Assembly (NCBI GenBank): GCA_947178105.1
Contig: CAMWXD010000050.1
Span: 1 to 32,326, forward strand
DNA from: an uncultured Eubacterium sp.
GTDB lineage: Bacteria > Bacillota > Clostridia > Lachnospirales > Lachnospiraceae
Direction: 5' to 3'
DNA length: 32,326 nucleotides
Position numbers and translations under genes: made by a program. The number at the start of each line of letters is the position of its first letter. Positions within the stretch are counted from its first letter, which is position 1. The notes under the pieces are model-generated. The model searched no databases. It was not told the DNA's origin and worked only from the letters and a program-made list of their open reading frames with translations. Below, one piece after another: positions 24,462 to 32,326 of this stretch.

Positions 24462-24990
24462 ACAGTTTTTGCAGCACCTTCACAATATGTTCTATCACCT
24501 GCGATAAGGTCTCCACCCCGATCTCCTGATTATGCCAGTATGCATAATAAGCTCCCTGGATACAAAAAGACAGCAGTATATTTTTTTCTTCGTCCTCCTT
24601 ATATTCGGGATATTTTTCAAACACCTTTTTCTTGATCTCCGTCTCCAGCTTATCGGCAAGATAGCTGTGCCCCTTGCCGGAAAACAACACCTGAATCAGA
24701 GAAATATGCGATACAAACGCCAGGCACAGCTCTTTTGCAACCACATCCAGGTTGTCAAATGTATATTCCTGCGCATGGGGAATACTTTTTAGCACCGAAT
24801 TTACAGTCTCCGTTTCCATCGTTTCCGAAAGCGCATACAGATCCTCATAGTGCGAATAAAACGTAGACTTGTTAATACAGGCAAGGCTGCATAATTCTTT
24901 TACTGTAATCTTTTCCATCGGCTTTTTGGAACGAAGCTGCATAAATGCATTTTTGATCGCCTTTTCCGTTTTCTCTATCCTGATATCCAT
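24460..24990 (-). CDS. TetR/AcrR family transcriptional regulator
   Basis: This 176-residue protein has an N-terminal TetR helix-turn-helix (about residues 6-55: AIKNAFMQLRSKKPMEKITV, then CINKSTFYSHYEDLYAL). The ligand-binding C-terminal half is all-helical and resembles the TetR_C_33/DUF families of Firmicutes, which often control exporters or surface traits. It is convergent with ThrE and divergent from glgB across a 210-base gap that holds an inverted repeat. The inducer is unknown. I see no second site that would define its regulon. Confidence 0.88.
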   Translation of the reverse strand: MDIRIEKTEKAIKNAFMQLRSKKPMEKITVKELCSLACINKSTFYSHYEDLYALSETMETETVNSVLKSIPHAQEYTFDNLDVVAKELCLAFVSHISLIQVLFSGKGHSYLADKLETEIKKKVFEKYPEYKEDEEKNILLSFCIQGAYYAYWHNQEIGVETLSQVIEHIVKVLQKL

Positions 24991-25069
24991 TGTATTTTCT
25001 TTGCTTCCTCTCTTTGCGCATTCCTTTTTATTGTATCTGCGCTTTTTCTAGTGTTCTTTTTCCAATAAA

Positions 25070-25120
25070 CGACATTTTTTACAATTCGTTGCTTATCCGT
25101 CAAACGTCGTAAAATTGTCG
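25070..25120. promoter_or_regulatory. Inverted repeat between the TetR gene and glgB, possible operator
   Basis: CGACATTTTTTAC (25070-25082) and GTAAAATTGTCG (25109-25120) are imperfect inverse copies 26 bases apart in the 210-base divergent gap. A TetR operator would often be a tighter palindrome, so this is tentative. No clear sigma-A promoter for glgB could be placed in the gap. Confidence 0.3.
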
Positions 25121-25200
25121 GTGGAAATCCCTGGCTTTTCCCTTTATTATTATCTTAACAAACTAAACAACTATTGTCTATTATCTTCAAGGAGGTTTTT

Positions 25201-27012
<1,812 letters not shown>

Positions 27013-27027
27013 CTCAATCAATATACT

Positions 27028-27082
27028 GCCTTTGATCCACGCTTTCCGGACGGCTGCTGTCCAGAAAGCGCGAATCAAAGGC
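27028..27082. terminator. Long stem-loop between convergent glgB and NUDIX genes
   Basis: Outer arms GCCTTTGAT (27028-27036) and ATCAAAGGC (27074-27082), plus inner arms around GCTTTCCGGAC (27041-27051) and GTCCAGAAAGC (27059-27069), form a long imperfect hairpin. It sits midway between two convergent genes. T-runs on either side are short, so it may be a bidirectional 3'-end structure more than a classical terminator. Confidence 0.5.
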
Positions 27083-27103
27083 GCCTATTTCTGCTATTAT
27101 GCT

Positions 27104-27715
27104 TTATGCTTCCAAAAAGGCAAACGGCTCTTTCCCGTTTAAGAAATGCATCATTAAATACGCCCCGCGCATCGAGACACGCTCGTCTGTCAGAATCTGC
27201 CGCACCCTTTCCCTGTCCGCCAGGACGACCTGTATTTCCTCTGTGTCTTCCACAAACGCATCTGAAATGCTTCCGCTTACCGTCCCAAATACCGTCGCAC
27301 TCGTCTCATCCGTAAATCCCGGCCCCATAAAATACGGCCTGCGGTAACATTCCCTGCCGCCGGTATATTCTGTGAAATCCAGCCCCGTCTCTTCCTTCAT
27401 CTCCCTGGCCGCCGCCATCCCAGGCGTCTCCTCATGATCTACCAGCCCCGCAGGCAGCTCATATAAAAAGGCGTCGACCGGATAGCGGTACTGGCGGATC
27501 AGTACCAGCCTTGGCTCCTCCTCCGCAGTCACTGCATAGATGACTATGCCTTCCGGCTGGATCGATTTTGTGCGTATTTTTATATGCTCCGCATCGTTTC
27601 TGGATGCAAAATAATAACAAAAAGGCTTTCCCTTCGTATCCAGTGCGTCCATCTGGTAAAGATTTAAAAATGGATTGTCTGTCAGCTTATGAATTGCATT
27701 GTATTTTTTGTTCAT
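27104..27715 (-). CDS. NUDIX hydrolase, ADP-ribose pyrophosphatase-like
   Basis: This 203-residue protein has a complete Nudix box, Gx5Ex7REUxEExGU, read from GLVDHEETPGMAAAREMKEE to TGL (about residues 91-113). The preceding RQYRYPVDAFLYELPAG is typical of ADP-sugar pyrophosphatases, which hydrolyse ADP-ribose to AMP and ribose-5-phosphate with Mg2+. An AGGAAAG site precedes the ATG. It is 75 bases downstream of the ABC-2 permease on the same strand and may be the last gene of that transcript. The exact nucleotide substrate is not determined by the sequence. Confidence 0.92.
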   Translation of the reverse strand: MNKKYNAIHKLTDNPFLNLYQMDALDTKGKPFCYYFASRNDAEHIKIRTKSIQPEGIVIYAVTAEEEPRLVLIRQYRYPVDAFLYELPAGLVDHEETPGMAAAREMKEETGLDFTEYTGGRECYRRPYFMGPGFTDETSATVFGTVSGSISDAFVEDTEEIQVVLADRERVRQILTDERVSMRGAYLMMHFLNGKEPFAFLEA

Positions 27716-27790
27716 ATCTTTCCTGCTCCTCCAGTTCCTTTGAGCTCTAGCCTTTTTATTTCGTTTTATTTTCTTTTCGTATTCCTCTGT

Positions 27791-28534
27791 CTAGTCTGAA
27801 TCATACCCATTCTTCCGGTAAATAACAAGGAAGCATACCACCGCTGCCACAATCTCTGCTGTCATCACTGCAATGCTCAGCCCGTCTGTCAGATGTTCCT
27901 GTTTTGTAACAATATTCATAACAGTCTGCTGCATCACGCCTGTAAACAGAAAACCTGAGACCGTACCCATCAGGTCGTTTAAATTTGCAAACATCGGCAG
28001 CATCATAAAAACAAGCAGCGCAGGCGTCGTTACCGTGCTGGCTGTCACCTGGTTTTTGGAAAAGATCCCGAAAATCATGCCGATCACAGCGCTTGTCACG
28101 GCTGACAGTAAGGATACGCCAAGATAAGCCGCCCACTGGACGCCTGTCATCGCAACCTCGGCAACCACAGCAATGACGACATTGACTGCCATCATCATCC
28201 CGACAAACGGCAGCAGGCTGCCTAAGAAAAATTCAAGCCCATTCACCGAGCTTGTCATCAATACACGCAGCGTATGCTTCTCCTTTTCTTCTGCCAATGC
28301 CGCGCTCACACAATAAACTCCTATCCCGGAAATATTGATCAATGCGCCGTTAGCCATTGCCATCCCCCGCAGCATATCGTCCAAGCCGTTCTCCGAGAAC
28401 GATCCGTAGGCCAGTTTCATAATAAACGTAAAGCCCACTGCAAACAAAGGCATCACAATAAAATTTTTTGACAGGAGCGCTCTGAGTTTCATCTCCATCA
28501 CTGCTCCAAGCTTATGCATATGAATCGTTTTCAT
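27791..28534 (-). CDS. ABC-2 type transporter permease
   Basis: This 247-residue membrane protein has six predicted helices and the ABC-2 cytoplasmic loop ALAEEKEKHTLRVLMTSSVN (about residues 80-99), where permeases meet the ATPase. Its ATG overlaps the stop of the ATPase gene (28531-28534), so the two subunits are made together. It probably exports a peptide or confers resistance. The LytTR-regulated promoter upstream fits peptide export or immunity, but no precursor peptide gene is visible. Confidence 0.9.
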   Translation of the reverse strand: MKTIHMHKLGAVMEMKLRALLSKNFIVMPLFAVGFTFIMKLAYGSFSENGLDDMLRGMAMANGALINISGIGVYCVSAALAEEKEKHTLRVLMTSSVNGLEFFLGSLLPFVGMMMAVNVVIAVVAEVAMTGVQWAAYLGVSLLSAVTSAVIGMIFGIFSKNQVTASTVTTPALLVFMMLPMFANLNDLMGTVSGFLFTGVMQQTVMNIVTKQEHLTDGLSIAVMTAEIVAAVVCFLVIYRKNGYDSD

Positions 28535-29382
28535 TGTAATTTCCTCCCTGTCACTGTCAAAAATACGTTTTCCAGCGTCGGCTCGCAGGAATGCAGCGCT
28601 GCCACCTGATTGCCCTTTAGCAGGGCAGACAGCCGCTCCACATTTTCCTGCGTCTGCTCTAACATCAGCTCTTCCCCGCTTTCCAGCAGCACCCGGTACC
28701 GTTTCTCCCGGTTATAGCGCAGGCACAGCTCCTGCGGCGTCCCATATTCTACGATCTGCCCGTTATTTAACAGCGCGACATGGTCGCACAGCTTTGCCGC
28801 TTCCTCCATATTGTGGGTCGTTAAAAAGATAGCCATGCCTTCGTTTTTCAGCTCTATTAACAGCCGATGGATTTCCAGCGCCGTAGATGGGTCAAGCCCG
28901 CTCGTCGGCTCATCCAGAAACAATACCTGCGGCTTATGCAGCACTGCCCTTGCCAGCACAAGCCTCTGCATCTGTCCTTTGGAAAGCTTGCCAGCAGCCT
29001 TTTTCTTATGCTCCAATAGCCCTACCCTCTGCAGCAGCGCATCGATCCGCCCCTGATCCACGCGCAGGATCCTGGCAAAATATTTCAGGTTTTCATATAC
29101 GCTCAGGCGCTCATATACGCCGGACTGGTCTGTGACAATCCCAATCTGCTCATAGATCGTCTCGTCAATATTTTTCACATGGATGCCCAATACATAAGCA
29201 TCCCCGGAAGTCGGCTTCAACTGCCCGGTCAGGATCTTGATCGTCGTCGTCTTTCCTGCCCCGCTCGGCCCTAAAAATCCTAATATCTCCCCTCTTTGCA
29301 ATACCGCATTCAAATCCTTTAATACCGGCTCTTTGTCATACTGCTTTGTAATATGCTCGACCCGGATGTATGCATCTTTCAT
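28531..29382 (-). CDS. ABC transporter ATP-binding protein (CcmA/DrrA type)
   Basis: This 283-residue ATPase has a Walker A GPSGAGKTTT (about 38-47), Q-loop region GIVTDQSG, signature LSKGQMQRLVLARA (about 133-146), Walker B VLFLDEPTSGLDP (about 153-165) and H-switch LTTHNMEEA. The C-terminal ~60 residues (RYRVLLESGEELML onward, ending LENVFLTVTGRKLQ) are typical of drug or peptide exporters of the DrrA class. It energises the ABC-2 permease that overlaps it by four bases. A promoter with a LytTR-type repeat lies 80-145 bases upstream, so the response regulator just before it probably controls it. Confidence 0.93.
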   Translation of the reverse strand: MKDAYIRVEHITKQYDKEPVLKDLNAVLQRGEILGFLGPSGAGKTTTIKILTGQLKPTSGDAYVLGIHVKNIDETIYEQIGIVTDQSGVYERLSVYENLKYFARILRVDQGRIDALLQRVGLLEHKKKAAGKLSKGQMQRLVLARAVLHKPQVLFLDEPTSGLDPSTALEIHRLLIELKNEGMAIFLTTHNMEEAAKLCDHVALLNNGQIVEYGTPQELCLRYNREKRYRVLLESGEELMLEQTQENVERLSALLKGNQVAALHSCEPTLENVFLTVTGRKLQ

Positions 29383-29459
29383 ATTGCCTTCCTTTCCGCT
29401 GCATAACCGTCAGGCAGATCCCCTGCACCATTATCCAGCAATGAATTTTGTTCCTTGTT

Positions 29460-29525
29460 ATGATACCATCCGTGCCAAAACAATGTTCTCTTTTTCCTAA
29501 AATGCTTTTTTCATTCCTAAACTGT
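29460..29525 (-). promoter_or_regulatory. LytTR-type direct repeat and promoter of the ABC exporter
   Basis: On the minus strand ACAGTTTAGG (29525-29516) and GCATTTTAGG (29505-29496) repeat at a 20-base period and end just before a weak -35 (GAACAT, 29488-29483). TATCAT (29465-29460) lies 17 bases further on as -10. The first half-site closely matches the AgrA-type ACAGTTAAG consensus, and paired sites about two helical turns apart with a poor -35 are usual for LytTR-activated promoters. Confidence 0.6.
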
Positions 29526-29565
29526 ATGAAAAGCCAACTGCCTGGCTGCCTCAGATGCACCGCAG

Positions 29566-30300
29566 CTACATCCGGCTTAGCAGCTCAGACTTCATTTTCC
29601 GCGATACGAGGCATTCCACATTCCCCGCTTTCAGTGTATTATGCTTTAAATCAACTTCTGTAATCTTATCCAGCGCCACCAGATACGACCTGTGCGTCCG
29701 CAAAAACGCATCCCCCATCTGCGCGCCGATCTCATTCAGGTTCCCGACAAACTCCATCCTGCTGTTTTTCGTATGTAAAATGACATGATGAGACTTTGCA
29801 GTCGTCTCAAAACAAAGAATCTCCTTTAGCGGGACATACTTTACCATATCCCCGATCTTTACCGCATAGACCTCGCCGACGTCCGCCTTTGTTTCCTGCT
29901 GCAAACGCACATGCAGCGATTCCAGGCACCTGCTAATCGAATCCCGCTGCTTTTTCGGATCCTTAATAATATAATCAAACGCCTCCAGATGATACTGAAA
30001 CGTACGGAAAGCCAGGTTTTGAAAACTTGTAATATACACAAGCGTCCCATGCGGGTCAAGCCTGCGCAGTTCCTTTCCAAGCAAAAACCCGTCGTATTCC
30101 GCATCCTTTAGCTCCACATCCAACATATACAGATTTTGTTTCTGCCCTGCCTGGCTGACTGCCTGCAGCAATGCCTCCGGCCGGCCTGTACTGCATACCA
30201 CCTTCATGTCATATGCTTCTATCATGATCTTTTTTTCAATTTCTGTCCGAATCTGATCTCGAATCACATCTTCATCATCGCACAAATAAATATGTATCAT
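29566..30300 (-). CDS. LytTR-family response regulator (AgrA-like)
   Basis: This 244-residue regulator has a receiver domain (about 1-125) with acidic pocket D8-D9, phosphoacceptor D61 in YMLDVEL, T/S in VYITSF and K in YIIKDPKK. The LytTR DNA-binding domain (about 145-240) shows VKYVPLKEILCFETTAKSHH and FLRTHRSYLVALDKITEV. It is encoded 55 bases after the sensor kinase and just before an ABC exporter whose promoter has matching half-sites. It therefore probably activates that exporter and perhaps its own operon. Confidence 0.93.
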   Translation of the reverse strand: MIHIYLCDDEDVIRDQIRTEIEKKIMIEAYDMKVVCSTGRPEALLQAVSQAGQKQNLYMLDVELKDAEYDGFLLGKELRRLDPHGTLVYITSFQNLAFRTFQYHLEAFDYIIKDPKKQRDSISRCLESLHVRLQQETKADVGEVYAVKIGDMVKYVPLKEILCFETTAKSHHVILHTKNSRMEFVGNLNEIGAQMGDAFLRTHRSYLVALDKITEVDLKHNTLKAGNVECLVSRKMKSELLSRM

Positions 30301-30355
30301 CCTCTGTCTCCGGTTCTCTTACTTTTTCCTATTTGATGCTTTGCCCTCCATAACG

Positions 30356-31699
30356 CTATACCGGAACTGTCAGCTCCTGTACAAACACCTCGTCTTCCCA
30401 GCTTGTCGCAGATACAGCCTGCGGATAGTGTTTCAGGACACGCTTGTAATTTGAAAGCCCTACTCCGCGTTTCTCCCCCTTTGTCGAATAACCCTCTTTC
30501 CACATATGCGACAGATCTACCTCCTGTTTCCACGGATTTGCCACCCGCACAGTGAAAAATCCTTCCTGGTACATAAGCTGCAATTCCACATACGGCTCCG
30601 GCTGTATCGCAGCAGCTTCGATCGCATTGTCCAGCAGGATGCCCAGGCATTGATTAAAGTCCCACACATCCATGCCAAAGCTGTTGATCGGATAAAGCAC
30701 TTCCAGCCTGCACGCGATATGATTTTTATTCATTTTTGTCAGCTTGGACAGCACCAGGCTTTTCAACTCCGGCATACAGATATTTCCAATCTGCGTTGCT
30801 GCGTGTATTTTCTCCCCGATCTTCTGGTCAAAATCGATTTCCAGCCTTTCCAGAACGTCCTGGATTTTATCTGCATCGCCTTCTTTTGCATACAAATACA
30901 TTCCAGAAAGTATATTTTTATAATCGTGGCGGAATACGCGCATCTCTTTTTGCATCTGCTCCAACTGCTCCACGTACAACTGCTGCTGCAAAATCAAAGA
31001 TTCCTGATACTGGATCTTGCGCTCGCTCTCCTCTTTCCCTGATACATGCAGCAGAATCCCTACGAGCAACAAGGTCAGCATCACCATGCCCGCATTATAG
31101 GTAATGATTGTCTCCTCTTGAAGCTGCCTGCCCATCACAAAAAAGATCTCAACCATCATCTCCAGCACAAAGATGGACACCGCTTTCAGCGGCAGCCACC
31201 CTCCATCCAGCATATACCGGATCAGCCTGGAAAACTGCATTTTTCGAAGCAGCAGGCTGATCCCTGCACCGATTGCCAGGTAAATGACAAAGGTACCGCC
31301 ATAATACAAAAAAGCATCCTCGGAATACTCAAAAAAGAAATACTTGATAATCGACGCAACAACCGAGCCGCAGCAGACCTGCAGCATTCCGCCAATACAC
31401 ACAGCCGAAAGAGACCTCCATGGATCATACTTCCACAAAAACGACATTCCTACCGTTGCAAACGCCAGCGTGATATTCGACGACAGCAAATAGGAGACCA
31501 CTCCATTTAATGTACTCATATAGACCAGCACAAACCCGATGCTTCCTGCCGACAGCCCCGAAAACAAGACATATTTCCCAAGCTTTTGAAGCTGCAGCCG
31601 CTCCCCTGTAATGTCAAATAGAAACATGCCTAATACCGTAAAAGAAACCAACACATCCACTGTATGGACCAACATCATAAAAATCAATGTCTTATTCAT
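30356..31699 (-). CDS. AgrC-like sensor histidine kinase (GHKL, HPK10 type)
   Basis: This 447-residue kinase has an N-terminal sensor of six to seven membrane helices (about 1-220), a coiled coil, and the phosphoacceptor H258 in FRHDYKNILSGM. The ATPase domain has its N-box in CLGILLDNAIEAAA and a G-box in EGYSTKGEKRGVGLSNYKRV. This is the AgrC/ComD class that usually senses secreted peptides at the membrane. I chose the ATG at 31699 with AAAGGGG eight bases upstream; a GTG six codons earlier has no site. No agrB- or agrD-like gene is in the window, so the ligand is unknown. Confidence 0.93.
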   Translation of the reverse strand: MNKTLIFMMLVHTVDVLVSFTVLGMFLFDITGERLQLQKLGKYVLFSGLSAGSIGFVLVYMSTLNGVVSYLLSSNITLAFATVGMSFLWKYDPWRSLSAVCIGGMLQVCCGSVVASIIKYFFFEYSEDAFLYYGGTFVIYLAIGAGISLLLRKMQFSRLIRYMLDGGWLPLKAVSIFVLEMMVEIFFVMGRQLQEETIITYNAGMVMLTLLLVGILLHVSGKEESERKIQYQESLILQQQLYVEQLEQMQKEMRVFRHDYKNILSGMYLYAKEGDADKIQDVLERLEIDFDQKIGEKIHAATQIGNICMPELKSLVLSKLTKMNKNHIACRLEVLYPINSFGMDVWDFNQCLGILLDNAIEAAAIQPEPYVELQLMYQEGFFTVRVANPWKQEVDLSHMWKEGYSTKGEKRGVGLSNYKRVLKHYPQAVSATSWEDEVFVQELTVPV

Positions 31700-31746
31700 A
31701 ACACTGCCCCTTTCCACTTTATCAGGCGACCGCCCGTATGTAAACT

Positions 31747-31775
31747 ATTATAACCTAAATGGGCTTAAATGTTAA
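31747..31775 (-). promoter_or_regulatory. Promoter of the two-component operon
   Basis: On the minus strand TTAACA (31775-31770) and TATAAT (31752-31747) are 17 bases apart, 48 bases before the kinase start. The spacer contains ACATTTAAG and CATTTAGG, which resemble the LytTR half-sites of the exporter promoter but sit only ~11 bases apart. Confidence 0.65.
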
Positions 31776-31896
31776 CAGATGGTATAAAATCTTTCGTTAT
31801 ATTTATCTATTGTTTCATCTTCAAGGCTATCATCGGCTTGTATGGGATCGGAAAGTGTCAAACTGCTATCATCTGCTGATAAAATTTTATAGGGAA

Positions 31897-31925
31897 TTGT
31901 CATAATAGAAAGAATATGGTAGACT
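31897..31925 (+). promoter_or_regulatory. Promoter of the holin-like toxin mRNA
   Basis: TTGTCA (31897-31902) and TAGACT (31920-31925) are 17 bases apart, giving a leader of about 85 bases before the toxin ATG. Apart from this and the kinase promoter, the 316 bases between the kinase start and the toxin start hold no gene I can support. Confidence 0.5.
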
Positions 31926-32015
31926 ATCAGAGAGGAACAATCGTGTTGCAAGGTGGTAGCCTCCCAAAACTTCATGCCCGGTTTGCCGGAGTACATAAGA
32001 GGGGAGGTGGCGCAA

Positions 32016-32135
32016 ATGACAGCTTTTGAAATCATTTCGATTTTCATAGGTATATTGGCTTTGCTAATTGCCTTTGGTAGTTTTGTTATAGCGTTGCTTG
32101 CCTTTCTCGATAAGAGGACAAGCGAAAATAAATAA
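32016..32135 (+). CDS. Holin-like type I toxin (Hol_Tox/TxpA-type small membrane peptide)
   Basis: This 39-residue peptide has one membrane helix: MTAFEIISIF, a hydrophobic stretch to about residue 31, then a charged tail DKRTSENK. The short N-terminus with E5, the single helix and the basic end match the 'putative holin-like toxin' family of Firmicutes, whose members damage the membrane and are controlled by antisense RNA. GGGAGGTGG (32002-32010) is an unusually strong ribosome site, typical of type I toxins. An in-frame ATG at 31953 would add 21 residues but has no site. The stop codon lies in the first arm of a long hairpin that doubles as the antisense terminator. Confidence 0.82.
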   Translation: MTAFEIISIFIGILALLIAFGSFVIALLAFLDKRTSENK

Positions 32136-32220
32136 GCCTACCTTGTTACTTGACCGGTACAGGTAGGCTTATAACCTATTGAGGAGGTCAACCACTTTGT
32201 TGGGCGGTTGTTTCCTCTTT
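32124..32220 (-). ncRNA. Antisense RNA antitoxin of the holin-like toxin
   Basis: A minus-strand RNA of roughly 97 bases is bounded by a promoter (-10 at 32232-32227) and a terminator. The terminator arms AGGTAGGCTTAT (32161-32172) and ATAAGCCTACCT (32132-32143) pair over 12 bases and, read on minus, are followed by the T-rich TTATTTT. It is complementary to the 3' end of the toxin mRNA, stop codon included, like RatA against txpA. The ends are estimates from promoter and hairpin positions. Confidence 0.65.
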
Positions 32221-32221
32221 T
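32181..32221 (+). terminator. Terminator of the toxin mRNA
   Basis: GAGGA (32181-32185) plus CAACC (32189-32193) pair with GGTTG (32206-32210) plus TCCTC (32213-32217), with a small internal loop, followed by four T. It ends the toxin transcript within the region also covered by the antisense RNA. Confidence 0.6.
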
Positions 32222-32226
32222 GTATC

Positions 32227-32255
32227 AATATAGCATACTCCCCGGATAAATTCAA
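32227..32255 (-). promoter_or_regulatory. Promoter of the antisense RNA
   Basis: On the minus strand TTGAAT (32255-32250) and TATATT (32232-32227) are 17 bases apart, with TGC directly before the -10 (extended -10). Transcription would start near 32220 and run into the 3' end of the toxin gene. Nothing further is recognisable from 32256 to the window end. Confidence 0.65.
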
Positions 32256-32326
32256 GAAAAATTTCCGTTAATGCAAACCGCATAAAACAAGGCTTTTTAA
32301 GCTATTTGTGTGCTACAAGTGTGTTA

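Noticed and set aside
29566..31699. Full agr quorum-sensing system.
   Set aside because: The sensor and regulator are AgrC/AgrA-like, but no AgrB protease or AgrD precursor gene is found near them on either strand.
31772..32047. Open frame of 91 codons on the minus strand, with a protein-like last 43 codons (from 31903).
   Set aside because: No ribosome site precedes either possible start. It overlaps the toxin promoter and ribosome site on the other strand and matches no family I know. The last part could be a gene remnant but cannot be supported.

Overview
The window looks like chromosomal DNA from a gut-type Clostridia, most likely Lachnospiraceae. The reasons are strong AGGAGG ribosome-binding sites, TTGACA/TATAAT promoters, an ECF sigma/anti-sigma pair, GH94 phosphorylases with a CUT1 sugar importer, an AgrC/AgrA-type two-component system, a TSCPD protein and a holin-like type I toxin. 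The genus cannot be fixed from the sequence alone. Most of the window has moderate GC. The first ~2.9 kb and the last ~0.5 kb are visibly more A+T-rich and carry accessory-type genes.

Left edge (1-2.9 kb): the 3' part of an ABC-2 type permease, then on the minus strand a two-gene unit. It encodes an OLD/RecF-like AAA ATPase whose 3' end overlaps a 140-aa protein with a PD-(D/E)XK nuclease signature. The pair has its own promoter with an operator-like palindrome and resembles a phage-defence module that I cannot match to a named system.

Sugar region (2.9-18.5 kb): a GH36-type alpha-galactosidase; an ECF sigma factor translationally coupled to a membrane anti-sigma-like protein; then a beta-glucoside locus. 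The locus has a lipoprotein substrate-binding protein, two CUT1 permeases (the first broken by one missing base in a homopolymer), a GH3 beta-glucosidase with inverted domain order, two different GH94 disaccharide phosphorylases and a divergent AraC regulator. Three minus-strand promoters (binding-protein operon, first GH94, second GH94) share an almost identical 18-bp element covering the -35 box, each 18 bp from a TATA-type -10. This is the best candidate for the AraC operator.

Middle (18.5-24.5 kb): a TSCPD protein; a three-gene chaperone operon (GrpE-like factor, short Hsp70, J-domain/TPR-like/SEC-C protein whose HPD motif is lost); and a split ThrE threonine/serine exporter ending at a textbook terminator.

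Right (24.5-32.3 kb): a TetR regulator; the glycogen branching enzyme GlgB; a NUDIX hydrolase; an ABC-2 exporter whose promoter carries a LytTR-type direct repeat; and the cognate AgrA/AgrC-like pair upstream. The window ends with a compact type I toxin-antitoxin locus: a 39-aa holin-like toxin opposed by a ~100-nt antisense RNA with its own promoter and terminator.

Functionally, imported beta-glucosides would be split by the two phosphorylases to glucose-1-phosphate and by the GH3 enzyme to glucose. Glucose-1-phosphate can feed glycogen synthesis, in which GlgB acts. That link is metabolic inference and not shared regulation.
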